A stretch of 64,000 bases of DNA from Pectobacterium sp013449375 (lineage in GTDB: Bacteria > Pseudomonadota > Gammaproteobacteria > Enterobacterales > Enterobacteriaceae): NCBI RefSeq assembly GCF_048593165.1, contig NZ_CP184271.1. One strand, written 5' to 3'. A model generated the notes under the pieces. The model ran no database searches, was not told the DNA's origin, and was given only the letters and a program-made list of their open reading frames with translations. Below, piece by piece: positions 24,270-34,610 of this stretch (positions within the stretch are counted from its first letter, which is position 1; each line of letters begins with the position of its first letter). The position numbers and the translations under genes were made by a program.

Positions 24270-27257
24270 ATGTTGGCGACGATTACCGATTATAAACAAC
24301 GCATTACGTTGATTCAGGACAGCGGGATTCAGTTTCTGGATTTTGCCTTAAAGCCGCAATTTTCGGCTGAACAACCTAACTGCTACGTACGCAAAAGCGC
24401 CAACGGGCCCTTGCTGCACCTGCTTTACGATGCGCATACGGACAAATTCCTGCTGCCTTCAGCCACAGGGATGCCGCCGGAAGTGGTGAAGCCAGAGTTG
24501 AGCATTTCGCTTGAGCAATCGCTGAAGCTGCTGGAGAACATCTGGCTGCCGCTGCCCTTTTTCCGTTTTAATCCGCCGCGCACCTTTATGGGCGGGCCGG
24601 ATAACTGGGCGCGGATGCAGATTCTGGCGTTGGATACGCCCGATCAGGACGGCAATACGCACCGCATCTGTCTGGCATTCGATACCAAGACGTATCCGGA
24701 AGGCCACGAATACGAGTCACTGGCGCCGAATGCCAATGACATCAAAACCGGCGGGAGCTTCGCGCTGGCTTATCACAGCGACGAACTGGGGGAATTCCTT
24801 GATGAGACCTGGGTCGACGGCTGGCTGCGCGAAGTCTTTACTCAGCGGGTTAAAGCGCTGGAAAACCGCGATAGCCACGATGTGAAAGTGGCGCTCAGAG
24901 GATTTGAATATCAGGCACATTACCTGAATGTGTTGGATATGCTGGGCAATCAGCTAGAAATACCGGAAATTCGCATCAATACCAGCACGTTGCAGGAACC
25001 GGCGGTCAACGTTGACCTGATTTTGGACGTCGGTAACTCACACACCTGCGGCATTCTGGTTGAGGATCATGCAGACGAAAGCAACGGCCTGAAACAGACT
25101 TATGAACTGCAGTTGCGCGATCTGAGTGAGCCACATTATCTGTATAACGAATTGTTCGAGAGCCGCGTTGAATTTTCACAGGCGAAGTTCGGTAAAGAAA
25201 ACTTCTCTGTAGAAAGCGGCCGCGATGATGCCTTCATCTGGCCGTCGATCACCCGTGTTGGACGTGAAGCCAGCCACATGGCGCTGCTGCGTCAGGGAAC
25301 GGAAGGATCGAGCGGTATTTCCAGCCCGCGTCGCTATCTGTGGGATGAAGAAAGCTATGCCCCAGGCTGGCGTTTCAGCCAGACGGACGCGCATTCGCAG
25401 ACTGAACCGCTAGCGACAGCCATGCCGTTGACCATCATGTTGAATGATGAAGGTCAGCCGCTCTACAATCAGCCGCTGGAAGATCGTTTACCGGTGTTTT
25501 CGCCGCACTATAGCCGCAGTTCGATCATGACCTTCATGCTCTCCGAACTACTGGCACAGGCGCTTATGCAGATGAACAGCGCCGCACAGCGGTTGAAGAT
25601 GATCCACAGCTCTGCGCCGCGCCAACTGCGAAATATCATTCTGACGTTGCCTTCCGCGATGCCGAAACCCGAGCGGGAAATTTTCCGCCGCCGGATGCAT
25701 GAAGCGATCGCGCTGGTCTGGAAAGCAATGGACTGGCACCCGATGGATGAGGATTTCACCACACCAGCCGACAAGAAGCAGAGCCGAGTTCCGGTGCCTG
25801 ACGTGCAAATCGAATGGGATGAAGCCACCTGCGGACAAATGGTTTACCTGTATAACGAAGCACAGGTGAATTTTGGCGGCCGTGCGGAAGATTTCTTCGC
25901 CAGTATGGCGCGCCCGGATAAAGAACTCGACGAGGGGGAACCCGCAGGCAAAACGTTGCGCATTGCCTCAATCGACATCGGCGGCGGCACCACCGACCTC
26001 GCGATTACCCAATATCTGCTGGATGACGGCGTCGGCAACAACGTTAAAATCATTCCTCGCCTGCTGTTCCGCGAAGGTTTTAAGGTCGCCGGCGACGATA
26101 TTCTGCTGGATGTGATTCAGCTCTATATCCTCCCTGCGCTACAGGCTGCGCTGAAAACCGCCGGACTGGCCAGCCCGGATGCGCTGATGGCGAAGCTGTT
26201 CGGCAATGAAGGCCGGATGGACGCCCAGCTTACGCTACGCCAGCAGGTAACGTTGCAGGTCTTCATTCCGATTGGCCGCGCGATTCTGGAAGCCTATGAG
26301 CGCTTTGATCCGCTGGATACCAGCGCTGAAATCGAATCCACTTTCGGCGAATTGCTGGAGCAGGCGCCGACGGAAAAAGTGCTGGAATACATCAATACGG
26401 AAGTGCAGCGTGAACTGCCGGTTAGCGATAGCGTATTCGATATTTTGCAGGTGCCTTTCATCCTCAAACTGAGCAAGCTGCACGGCGAATTCCTGTCGAA
26501 CAAAATGAACATCACGCAGAATCTGCGCCTGATGTCTGAAGTGGTGTCGCTGTATTCGTGCGATGTACTGCTGCTGACTGGCCGCCCTTCGCGCTTCCCA
26601 GGGATTCAGGCTCTGTTCCGCCACCTGCAACCGCTGCCAATTAACCGGATGCTGTCTCTGGATGGGTATCACACTAATGACTGGTATCCGTTTAACAAAC
26701 GTGGACGTATCGATAACCCGAAATCCACCGCGGCCGTGGGCGCGATGCTGTGCCTGCTGGCGCTCGATCTGCGCTTGCCGGGCTTTTACTTTAAGGTCGG
26801 TGATTTCCAACCTTATTCGACGGTACGCTACCTCGGTATGATGGACAGCAACAACGCGCTGACGCTGGATAACGTGTATTACAGCGATATCGATCTGGAT
26901 GCGCCGGATTTCGTGTTGGATCCACAACATAGCTTCCAGGTACGTGGCTCACTCTGCCTTGGCTTCCGTCAGTTGGACAACGAGCGCTGGCCGGCTTCCT
27001 CGCTTTATATGCTCTCGATCGTCGATCAGGATTTAGCTCGTAAAGTCGTCGGCGACAGTAAACTGCGCGTCCGACTAGCTGTGACGAAGAGTGACGATCA
27101 AGACAGCCCTGAGCGCTTTGAAATTGCCGATGCCGTGTTGGAAGACGGTACCCGCGTTCCGCCACAGCATCTACGACTCAAATTGAACACATTATCCGCT
27201 AACGGTTCAGGAGCGACCCATTATTGGATCGATAGTGGGAGTGTATTTAAAAAATGA
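24270..27257 (+). CDS. srfB: SrfB-family protein with Hsp70/actin-like ATPase motifs
   Basis: A 995-aa cytoplasmic protein. ILDVGNSHTCG (D253) matches a phosphate-1 loop and ASIDIGGGTTDLAIT (D569) matches a phosphate-2 loop of the actin/Hsp70/ASKHA ATPase superfamily; VAGDDILLDV follows. The N-terminal 240 residues and the C-terminal region have no known fold by eye. Length is normal for the Virulence factor SrfB family. The ORF overlaps srfC by four bases (translational coupling). The combination suggests a nucleotide-dependent assembly or chaperone role, which is inference. Confidence 0.88.
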   Translation: MLATITDYKQRITLIQDSGIQFLDFALKPQFSAEQPNCYVRKSANGPLLHLLYDAHTDKFLLPSATGMPPEVVKPELSISLEQSLKLLENIWLPLPFFRFNPPRTFMGGPDNWARMQILALDTPDQDGNTHRICLAFDTKTYPEGHEYESLAPNANDIKTGGSFALAYHSDELGEFLDETWVDGWLREVFTQRVKALENRDSHDVKVALRGFEYQAHYLNVLDMLGNQLEIPEIRINTSTLQEPAVNVDLILDVGNSHTCGILVEDHADESNGLKQTYELQLRDLSEPHYLYNELFESRVEFSQAKFGKENFSVESGRDDAFIWPSITRVGREASHMALLRQGTEGSSGISSPRRYLWDEESYAPGWRFSQTDAHSQTEPLATAMPLTIMLNDEGQPLYNQPLEDRLPVFSPHYSRSSIMTFMLSELLAQALMQMNSAAQRLKMIHSSAPRQLRNIILTLPSAMPKPEREIFRRRMHEAIALVWKAMDWHPMDEDFTTPADKKQSRVPVPDVQIEWDEATCGQMVYLYNEAQVNFGGRAEDFFASMARPDKELDEGEPAGKTLRIASIDIGGGTTDLAITQYLLDDGVGNNVKIIPRLLFREGFKVAGDDILLDVIQLYILPALQAALKTAGLASPDALMAKLFGNEGRMDAQLTLRQQVTLQVFIPIGRAILEAYERFDPLDTSAEIESTFGELLEQAPTEKVLEYINTEVQRELPVSDSVFDILQVPFILKLSKLHGEFLSNKMNITQNLRLMSEVVSLYSCDVLLLTGRPSRFPGIQALFRHLQPLPINRMLSLDGYHTNDWYPFNKRGRIDNPKSTAAVGAMLCLLALDLRLPGFYFKVGDFQPYSTVRYLGMMDSNNALTLDNVYYSDIDLDAPDFVLDPQHSFQVRGSLCLGFRQLDNERWPASSLYMLSIVDQDLARKVVGDSKLRVRLAVTKSDDQDSPERFEIADAVLEDGTRVPPQHLRLKLNTLSANGSGATHYWIDSGSVFKK

Positions 27258-29716
27258 AACGATTAACGCCCAAACAGCTTTCTACCCGACTCCACGGCCA
27301 GCTGCAGGCCGTCGTGCAAGGTGTTGAACAGGCCATCGGCTGGGTTGAAACCACACGCCAGAACGCTCCGCGTCTGGATATCGAAGCCGATCGTCTGATC
27401 GTCAAACTGCGCCGCAATCACAATAAAGCACAGCATCTGTCCGATGTGGCGCAGAAAGAGATTGCCATCGGCTTTTTTGGCCTGTCTCAGGCAGGTAAAT
27501 CTTATCTTATCGCCTCGCTAGCTGGGGGGGAAAACGGCAAGCTGGAAACCTCGTTTGAAGGACAACAGCTGGATTTCATCGAAAATATTAATCCTTCTGA
27601 CCGAGCCACTGCCCTTGTCACACGCTTTAGTCGGCAGTCGGGCGTGAAGAACAAAGCCTTTCCCGTTCAGTTGCAACTTCTTAGTGAACTGGATATCGCT
27701 AAGATCATGGCTAACGCGTTTTTGAACGATCTCAATCAAGAGACAACGTTTGAAGAGCTGGATGAGCGCCATACTGCCGAGCACATTAAAACGCTACTGA
27801 TGCACCGCCAGCCGGCCCCCGTTGAAGGGATGAGCCGCGATGAAGTGGTCGAACTCTGGGACTACCTCGCGCGTCACGACGTCAAACGGCAAAAACAGCT
27901 GGAAGCGCACTTCTGGCCCGTGGCGATTGAATTAGCACCTTATCTCACCGTTGACGATCGTGCTCAACTCTTCTCCATACTGTGGGGGGAATTGAATTCG
28001 CTGACCGCTGCATATCGCCATTTCAGCCACACGCTGCAACACCTGTCCGGTACACGCAAGCTGTTAGCGCCGCTGCGGATACTGGTAGATGATGACTTAA
28101 CTCCAGCAAACGGCCTGATCGATGGTTCGGCGCTGGAACGGTTGCACAGCGCCAACGATCCCAGCGTGTTGGTGCGGCCAGTGCAGAATGGCCGTGCGGG
28201 GAAAACGACTGAGCTTTCATTGGCTGAGCTGACGATGCTGACGGCTGAACTGCTTATCCCGCTGCATTTACCGCCAAAAGAAGCGCTGTTTGAGCAGGTT
28301 GATGTGCTGGACTTCCCCGGCTTCGGTGAGATTCACGAGACGCGGAATGAGCCACCAGCAAGACAGCAAAGCACACTGCATCCACTGGCGCACACGCTAT
28401 TGCGTGCGAAACGTGCCTATCTGCTGGAGCGCTATACCGACAATCAGGAAATGAACGTCCTGATGGTATGCAGCGCCGCTGGCAATCGTGGCGACGTTAA
28501 GGTGGTCGGCAAGGCATTGGACCACTGGGTTAAACAGACTCAAGGTGAAAATGCACAGGTGCGTAGCCACCGTAAACCGGGGCTGATTTGGGCGGTCACC
28601 CGTCACGATCGTCGTATTACACACGGACAAAACTACGATGCCGCGGTACAACGCTATGTCGGTAATCCGGGCGATGCCTGGGGAACCATGCTGGCGATGG
28701 ACAAACGTGGCGTAGCGCGTATGGCAACGTGGTTGGGAACTGAAGTTCATCGGGATGTCAAACTGGGGCGCATCAGCGAACAGCTTAACGAACTGCAACG
28801 TGAACTCAACGATAACTTGCTGGGTAACTGGTATCTGCCCGTTGATGTTGACGATCCCGCAGAAAAACAGCGTATCGCAGAGACCCTGCTCAAATCGCTC
28901 CAGACCCGCACTGGCGTACATGGCGAACTGCTGGAGCGGCTGCTGCCTTCGCGTGATGAACTACGCCGTCTGTATCTGCAACAGCAAGGAGCAAACTATG
29001 GCGGTTTCCACGCTGATACCGAAGACCTTTCCGCCCCGTTAGCCAATAGCGATCCGTTTGGCGTCGGGATCGAAATCGATCTATTTGCCGATGAACCGAT
29101 CGCGCTCGACCAGCCTGCAATGCCGGTGTTGACCGTCGATCATGGTTATGAGGCCGATTACGCGCACGGCGTTTATCGTTTCTGGATTAACCATTTACGC
29201 AGCCTGCCAGAGAATGCCCCGCTTCTCGAACTGCTGAATGTGCCAAAAGCAACGATCGAAATGCTGGTCGAAGAATTGATCACTGGCAGCATCCGTTTGC
29301 GGATCGAAGAGGCGCTGGTCGATATGCTGGTTGATGGTGAGCAGTTGGGCATCAACCGCGAGAATAAAGCTGACCGTCAGGTTTCACGCGTGCTGACCAT
29401 TCTCGGTGACTTTGTCGCCTGGCTCGGCTTCCAGCAGCTTGATGAATCCCTGCGTCCTGCCAGCCGCATCAATCGCGGTCATAAAATTTTCGCCAAACCC
29501 GAGAAACAGGCAGTCAGTTTTGGCGCTTCTCAACGCTTAACCAAACTGTCGCTGACGCCCACCAACAATACGGCGTTCTATATCTATGACTGGCTGGTTG
29601 GCCTAAATGAGATGATCATCCAAAATGCCGGCTACTCCGCTGCGCGGGAAGTCAGCGCGGAACAACGTGAACAGTTGGGAGCGATTCTGGCGCTGATTAA
29701 GCCCGTAGAGAAGTAA
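27254..29716 (+). CDS. srfC: SrfC-family P-loop GTPase-like virulence protein
   Basis: An 820-aa protein with a P-loop GLSQAGKS (76-83), a candidate G3 motif DFPG (353-356) preceded by hydrophobic residues (VDVLDFPGFGE), and long helical C-terminal regions. This is the layout of a large dynamin- or septin-like GTPase rather than a small GTPase. The annotated family is Putative bacterial virulence factor SrfC. It is coupled to srfB by a four-base overlap. Its cellular target is unknown. Confidence 0.88.
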   Translation: MKRLTPKQLSTRLHGQLQAVVQGVEQAIGWVETTRQNAPRLDIEADRLIVKLRRNHNKAQHLSDVAQKEIAIGFFGLSQAGKSYLIASLAGGENGKLETSFEGQQLDFIENINPSDRATALVTRFSRQSGVKNKAFPVQLQLLSELDIAKIMANAFLNDLNQETTFEELDERHTAEHIKTLLMHRQPAPVEGMSRDEVVELWDYLARHDVKRQKQLEAHFWPVAIELAPYLTVDDRAQLFSILWGELNSLTAAYRHFSHTLQHLSGTRKLLAPLRILVDDDLTPANGLIDGSALERLHSANDPSVLVRPVQNGRAGKTTELSLAELTMLTAELLIPLHLPPKEALFEQVDVLDFPGFGEIHETRNEPPARQQSTLHPLAHTLLRAKRAYLLERYTDNQEMNVLMVCSAAGNRGDVKVVGKALDHWVKQTQGENAQVRSHRKPGLIWAVTRHDRRITHGQNYDAAVQRYVGNPGDAWGTMLAMDKRGVARMATWLGTEVHRDVKLGRISEQLNELQRELNDNLLGNWYLPVDVDDPAEKQRIAETLLKSLQTRTGVHGELLERLLPSRDELRRLYLQQQGANYGGFHADTEDLSAPLANSDPFGVGIEIDLFADEPIALDQPAMPVLTVDHGYEADYAHGVYRFWINHLRSLPENAPLLELLNVPKATIEMLVEELITGSIRLRIEEALVDMLVDGEQLGINRENKADRQVSRVLTILGDFVAWLGFQQLDESLRPASRINRGHKIFAKPEKQAVSFGASQRLTKLSLTPTNNTAFYIYDWLVGLNEMIIQNAGYSAAREVSAEQREQLGAILALIKPVEK

Positions 29717-29755
29717 CGTATTGATCCTTAAGTCAGTAGTGCGTGATTAAGACAG

Positions 29756-29779
29756 GTGCGATGCCGCAAGGCATCGCAC
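29756..29779. terminator. Hairpin between srfC and the sugar-binding protein gene
   Basis: A 10-bp perfect stem GTGCGATGCC/GGCATCGCAC with a GCAA tetraloop. It lacks a T-run, but lies in the convergent gap. Confidence 0.5.
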
Positions 29780-29810
29780 ATTAACAGAGCAATCTTTATA
29801 AAAACCGTGG

Positions 29811-31130
29811 TTAGCGAATTGCGCGTTTTAGTATACGGTTAGCGCTGCTCAGGAAATCATCGGCAACCTTATTCACCTCTCCATTGCCGTAATCCAGTTT
29901 TTGCAAACTACTCGTCCACAGTTGAACCAGCTCCTGATTTTCCATAAACGGCGAAACAGGCACCTTAGAGGCCGGTTGCTCTGCTGCCGCCCGATAAGCA
30001 TTCGCTAACAGATTACCAGCATTAATCACCCCGATGTCTTCCAGCAGTTTTTGTGCTTTCGGATTAGCGGGCATCCCGTTTTGTAGCCCAAGCGCTTTCA
30101 CGCCTTCCGGATTACTCAGCATGAAGCTCATCAACATTGCCGCTTCTTTAGGGTGCTTACTGTTCTTGCTGATCGCAAACAGCGAAGACGGTTTGCTCGT
30201 CAGCCCTGAATCTTTGGCATTTGGCATGGTGATGAATGGCCCAGTTTCCAATACCACTTCTTTCGGCATATTACTGGAATAAGTGTAGATGGCCGAATCC
30301 CACAGGTACATACCGGCTAACTCACCGTTAATCCACGGACGAATTTCATAGACATTAGTGCGTCCAAACGAGGAGAAATAGCGCTGATCGGGTATCACAT
30401 GGGAATCAACCAGCTTTTTATAAAAACCGAAGAGTTCCCGTACCTGATCGCGGCTATAGGTAATGCTCTGCTTCTTCTCATCGATGAGGTCAATGCCGTA
30501 TTTCTGCGCCATGTAGCTACGGCCGAGCGTGAGGATATCCAACACATCACTAGCCCCTTGGGCCACACCAAGCGGGTAATAATTGTCGCCCAGTTTCTGT
30601 TTAAACACCGGTCCGGCGGCAAACAGTTCGTCCCAGGTTTTCGGGTAGGCAACGCCCGCTTTGTCCCAGGTGGCTTTGTTGTAAATCATGCTGCGGGACG
30701 TCATCGAAATTGGGAGACCTTGCAGCTTCCCTTTGACATCCGAGGTTTGCAGGTAGTTAGGCGGGAAATCTCCCAGCGTCAGAATCTCTTTTTGCTTATT
30801 CAAATCATAAAAGCCGTCGCCATTGCGGGAAAACTGCGGCAACCAGTTCCAGTCAATACGAATAACATCCGGTTCCTGTCCGCCAGCCATCTGGGTTGAC
30901 AGCCGGGAAAGATAGCCGTCCCAGCCGGCGTATTCGGCTTTGACAGTGATGGTCGGGTTGGCTTTTTGAAACGCGTTAATCGCCGCGAGTGTCGCCTCGT
31001 GCCGTTGGTTGCCGCCCCACCAGGAGATGCGGATCTCGGCAGCGTCAGCGGAATGAGAAAATGCTGCACCCAAAGGAAGCGCAGCACAGAGCAGGAGTAG
31101 GTGAGATAATTTGTTCCGTGTTTTCGCCAT
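29811..31130 (-). CDS. ABC-transporter sugar-binding protein, orphan
   Basis: A 439-aa extracellular solute-binding protein of family 1. It has a signal peptide (LLLLCAALPLGAAFSHSADA), then IRISWWGGNQRHEATLAAIN and YAGWDGYLSRLSTQMAGGQEPDVIRIDWNW typical of sugar-binding proteins. The neighbouring oxidoreductase 116 bases upstream on the same strand is likely its partner. No permease or ATPase genes are present, so it must use a transporter coded elsewhere or be a remnant of a larger cluster. ATG at 31130 is preferred to a GTG at 31166 because AAGGG lies upstream and it starts the basic signal. Confidence 0.88.
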   Translation of the reverse strand: MAKTRNKLSHLLLLCAALPLGAAFSHSADAAEIRISWWGGNQRHEATLAAINAFQKANPTITVKAEYAGWDGYLSRLSTQMAGGQEPDVIRIDWNWLPQFSRNGDGFYDLNKQKEILTLGDFPPNYLQTSDVKGKLQGLPISMTSRSMIYNKATWDKAGVAYPKTWDELFAAGPVFKQKLGDNYYPLGVAQGASDVLDILTLGRSYMAQKYGIDLIDEKKQSITYSRDQVRELFGFYKKLVDSHVIPDQRYFSSFGRTNVYEIRPWINGELAGMYLWDSAIYTYSSNMPKEVVLETGPFITMPNAKDSGLTSKPSSLFAISKNSKHPKEAAMLMSFMLSNPEGVKALGLQNGMPANPKAQKLLEDIGVINAGNLLANAYRAAAEQPASKVPVSPFMENQELVQLWTSSLQKLDYGNGEVNKVADDFLSSANRILKRAIR

Positions 31131-31246
31131 AATAAAACCCTTATAATAGTATTCGGAGATTTCCACCTGTCTGCCGATATGCAGACAGACAGGTACTACG
31201 GATGCGGAAGCGTTTACTGCCCGAAATATTCGGACAGAGGCTCTGA

Positions 31247-32542
31247 TTAATTCCCTCTTTTCAGGTTAACGGCCAGTTCGCTTATTTTCACTGGCAGTTC
31301 GGTGCGTAATGATCGATTGGCTGCAATGCCGGTTAGAATCGACATCGCCCCATCACGATAATCTGCTGCGCGATGTAATGGATCGGGTTCCGGTGTACCA
31401 AACAGATCGTTTAACATGACCTGATCGCCGCCGCCGTGTCCGCCGGCTTTAAATTCAACTGGCACGACATAAGGCTCGTCAAACATCGGATAGATCTTTA
31501 TTTCACATTCATTCAGCGCACCTTCATCCTCTTTTTGTCCGCCTCCGTTTACGTAAGATTTTTCCACCAGTTTCATTTCCAACCGGCCCTTGCTGCCATT
31601 AAACACTACGTTCAGCCCTTCCCAGGGCAAATAGGCATTTAATGAGTACGTCATGATGGCTTTGCTTTTATAACGCACCACCACACCCAGCACATCTTCA
31701 ATATTAATTCCGTCATCAAACACGCTTTTATCGCGGTAATAACCGTCTTCATGTTCGGCGTCTAAATATAATGCCGTGAGCTGTTCGCTTTGGTTCATAT
31801 GTAGCGCAAACGGGTCGTTTTCTGCAGCGGCGCTATTATGTGAACGTGAATAAAATTCTGTGACCCCGCGTGCCTCGGCATTGGCTTTGCCGTAAAAACG
31901 CAAATCACCTTGCGCATAGACCGTTTCCGGTTCGCTATTCAGCCAGAAGTTCACCAGATCAAAATGGTGCGTGGATTTGTGCACCAACAGCCCGCCACTA
32001 TTGCGTTTGTCACGGTGCCAACGGCGGAAATAGTCGGCCCCGTGCTCAGTATTCAACAGCCACTCAAAATGAACCGAATACACTTCGCCAATCACCCCTG
32101 CGGCGATCAGTTCACGGACTTTGCTGTGATGCGGAGCGTAGCGGTAATTAAAGGTTACGCGTAATTTCCGACCGGTGCGGTTAATCGCATCAATAATCGC
32201 CTGACATTTCTCTTCATCGATCGTCATCGGTTTTTCACTGATGACATCACAGCCTAATTCCATTGCCTGGATAATATAATGATGATGCGTCCGATCTATA
32301 GACGTCACAATAACCACATCGGGCTGGGTTTCCGCGATCATTTGTGCGAACTGTTCGGCTCGATATGTCGGTACACTATCGTGTCCATATTTATGGACAA
32401 TCTGGTTGGCATAATTCATTCGCGTCTGGTTCGTATCGCAAAACGCAACAAACTGTCCCTGATCCTGATAATCCCTGGCAATTGATTCCAAATAAAGGCC
32501 CGCACGGCCCCCCGTTCCCACCACGGCATATTTCTTTTTCAT
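31247..32542 (-). CDS. Gfo/Idh/MocA-family oxidoreductase
   Basis: A 431-aa NAD(P)-dependent dehydrogenase. It has an N-terminal Rossmann fold (KKYAVVGTGGRAGLYLESIA), the catalytic-loop motif SEKPMTID and VTFNYRYAPHHSKVRELIA typical of the family. The C-terminal half matches the alpha/beta domain that binds sugars. Substrate is probably a carbohydrate (inferred from the linked sugar-binding protein). The ATG at 32542 fits GGAGG upstream; two in-frame codons upstream are alternatives. Confidence 0.86.
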   Translation of the reverse strand: MKKKYAVVGTGGRAGLYLESIARDYQDQGQFVAFCDTNQTRMNYANQIVHKYGHDSVPTYRAEQFAQMIAETQPDVVIVTSIDRTHHHYIIQAMELGCDVISEKPMTIDEEKCQAIIDAINRTGRKLRVTFNYRYAPHHSKVRELIAAGVIGEVYSVHFEWLLNTEHGADYFRRWHRDKRNSGGLLVHKSTHHFDLVNFWLNSEPETVYAQGDLRFYGKANAEARGVTEFYSRSHNSAAAENDPFALHMNQSEQLTALYLDAEHEDGYYRDKSVFDDGINIEDVLGVVVRYKSKAIMTYSLNAYLPWEGLNVVFNGSKGRLEMKLVEKSYVNGGGQKEDEGALNECEIKIYPMFDEPYVVPVEFKAGGHGGGDQVMLNDLFGTPEPDPLHRAADYRDGAMSILTGIAANRSLRTELPVKISELAVNLKRGN

Positions 32543-33044
32543 TCTGTGCATTTCCTCCAAATAACGTAGGGCACATAGCTATTCGTACATAAAACGCCTA
32601 TGCCATAAAAATAGAGCATACCAATACTGTCCACCTTCATATTATTGCCATGCGATGGTGTTATCTGGCAGTAGGATAAAGATTGACCTGCTCGATCTCT
32701 CATAAATACAAATTGAATGTTTACTATATTACTGTTTGATTTTATTGGTAATGTTAGATGCGATTTATCCCACAGACCTCACACTACATCCCATTGCACC
32801 TCTTAAGTACCCATGCGCCAACGAGATTCTCTTTAGGATGACGCGGCGACACATTCAAAGCCCTCTCTCTTCGGGCTGCGTACATGACGGACGAGGCGAG
32901 GTTACGGTCGTGATGGTTTTCTCTTTTTTCACCTCACTGCTTGGCATACCTCGCATTTTATTTTCAATCCGCCTGAGGATGCCGGATAATCGGCACGTAA
33001 CTAATGAGAGAAGCAAGAAAGCGATAAGTGCGTAAGGAATCACT
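32543..33044. other. Intergenic region upstream of ogt and the oxidoreductase (divergent)
   Basis: No convincing gene in about 500 bases. It must hold the promoters of both divergent units. I see no known operator with confidence. Confidence 0.4.
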
Positions 33045-33581
33045 ATGCAGATTTTTTTTCAGGACACCATGGCAACGCCACTTGGGGAGTTATTGATTAT
33101 TGCGGATGAAAATAATCATTTACGTGCTGTCGAGTGGCGCGAGTATGAAGACGATTTATTTCGCATGCTCAATCGCAGTTATCGAAACGATCCCTTTTCG
33201 TTACAGCCGCGTCATAATCCCGGAGGCCTGACAGAGAGCCTGCAACGCTATTTTGAGGGTGAATTAGCGATTATTGATACGCTGCCCGTGGCTTCCGTTG
33301 GGACCGAATTTCAACAACAGGTCTGGAAAGAATTACGTCGCATTCCCTGTGGAGAAATTACCACCTACGGCGAACTCGCGACGCTGCTGGGGCGCACCGG
33401 CGCAGCGCGTGCCGTCGGCATGGCAAACGGCTCAAACCCTGTCAGCATCGTGGTTCCGTGCCATCGCGTCATCGGAACTGGCGGCGCACTGACAGGCTAT
33501 GCGGGTGGCATTCACCGCAAACAGTGGCTGTTAGCTCACGAAGGGTATTTGCCTCAACAGCTATTACCCTTAACTGAATAG
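33045..33581 (+). CDS. ogt: Methylated-DNA--protein-cysteine methyltransferase
   Basis: A suicidal DNA-repair protein that removes alkyl groups from O6 of guanine. It carries the active-site block IVVPCHRVIG (acceptor Cys) and the DNA-binding helix ATLLGRTGAARAVGMANGSNP. Length (178 aa) is that of Ogt. Ribosome site AAGGAA upstream. The order ogt-fnr-uspE matches E. coli (read in the opposite sense). Confidence 0.96.
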   Translation: MQIFFQDTMATPLGELLIIADENNHLRAVEWREYEDDLFRMLNRSYRNDPFSLQPRHNPGGLTESLQRYFEGELAIIDTLPVASVGTEFQQQVWKELRRIPCGEITTYGELATLLGRTGAARAVGMANGSNPVSIVVPCHRVIGTGGALTGYAGGIHRKQWLLAHEGYLPQQLLPLTE

Positions 33582-33829
33582 CTTACCATTATAATTTTCT
33601 TCGCTTTCGATACGCAAAAATGGCCTGCCGAATTGATTGTCACTATAAGCGATTCGGATTAATCACTGTGTTAACCGTTCGGTAACCTAATCGAAAAAAT
33701 ATTATCTCCGAACAGGCCTTATATATCGGAATAGTTTCCAGCAAAATCGAAAAATTATAGTTAGTTCACTATTTATTGGTCTATTCCCATGATTGCCGGT
33801 CTTATCACGGCCGATAAAAGCTGTTAAAA

Positions 33830-33843
33830 TTGACCAATATCAA
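33830..33843. promoter_or_regulatory. FNR box upstream of fnr
   Basis: TTGACCAATATCAA matches the FNR consensus (TTGAT-N4-ATCAA) with one mismatch. It lies 20 bases before the fnr start, the position of the known autoregulatory site in E. coli. Confidence 0.85.
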
Positions 33844-33863
33844 TTATTGCCTGAGCAAAGCCT

Positions 33864-34610
33864 ATGATCCCGGAAAAGCGAATTATCCGACGCATCCAGT
33901 CTGGCGGTTGTGCAATCCACTGTCAGGATTGCAGTATCAGTCAGCTGTGCATCCCTTTCACCCTGAATGAACACGAGCTCGATCAACTCGACAACATCAT
34001 CGAAAGGAAGAAGCCTATCCAAAAGGGGCAAGCGCTGTTTAAAGCTGGCGATGAATTGAGATCGCTGTATGCCATCCGTTCCGGTACGATAAAAAGCTAT
34101 ACCATCACGGAGCAAGGCGACGAGCAGATCACTGGTTTTCATCTGGCGGGTGATTTGGTGGGCTTTGATGCGATTGGTACGGCTCAGCATCCGAGCTTTG
34201 CTCAGGCGCTGGAAACGTCAATGGTCTGCGAAATTCCTTTCGAGACGCTGGACGATCTCTCAGGGAAAATGCCTAACCTGCGCCAGCAGATGATGCGCCT
34301 GATGAGCGGCGAAATCCGCGGCGATCAGGACATGATTCTGCTGCTGTCGAAGAAGAATGCTGAAGAGCGTCTGGCGGCATTTGTCTACAACCTTTCCCGT
34401 CGTTTCGCTCAGCGTGGCTTCTCGCCGCGTGAGTTCCGCCTGACCATGACGCGTGGTGATATCGGAAACTATCTGGGGCTCACCGTTGAAACCATCAGCC
34501 GTCTGTTAGGCCGTTTCCAGAAAAGCGGTACGCTAGCAGTAAAAGGAAAATACATCACGATCGAGAATCTTGATGCGCTTTCCGAGTTAGCCGGTTCCTC
34601 ACGTAAATAA
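33864..34610 (+). CDS. fnr: FNR, oxygen-responsive transcription regulator
   Basis: A CRP/FNR-family regulator (248 aa) that senses O2 with a [4Fe-4S] cluster. The N-terminal cysteines (CAIHCQDCSISQLC) and the distal Cys (SMVCEIP) that bind the cluster are present. The DNA-recognition helix lies in NYLGLTVETISRLLGRFQKSG. An autoregulatory FNR box sits in the promoter. Confidence 0.97.
   Translation: MIPEKRIIRRIQSGGCAIHCQDCSISQLCIPFTLNEHELDQLDNIIERKKPIQKGQALFKAGDELRSLYAIRSGTIKSYTITEQGDEQITGFHLAGDLVGFDAIGTAQHPSFAQALETSMVCEIPFETLDDLSGKMPNLRQQMMRLMSGEIRGDQDMILLLSKKNAEERLAAFVYNLSRRFAQRGFSPREFRLTMTRGDIGNYLGLTVETISRLLGRFQKSGTLAVKGKYITIENLDALSELAGSSRK

Noticed and set aside
26235..26930. 231-codon frame opposite srfB
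   Set aside because: Antisense shadow of a GC-rich coding region with composition typical of such shadows.
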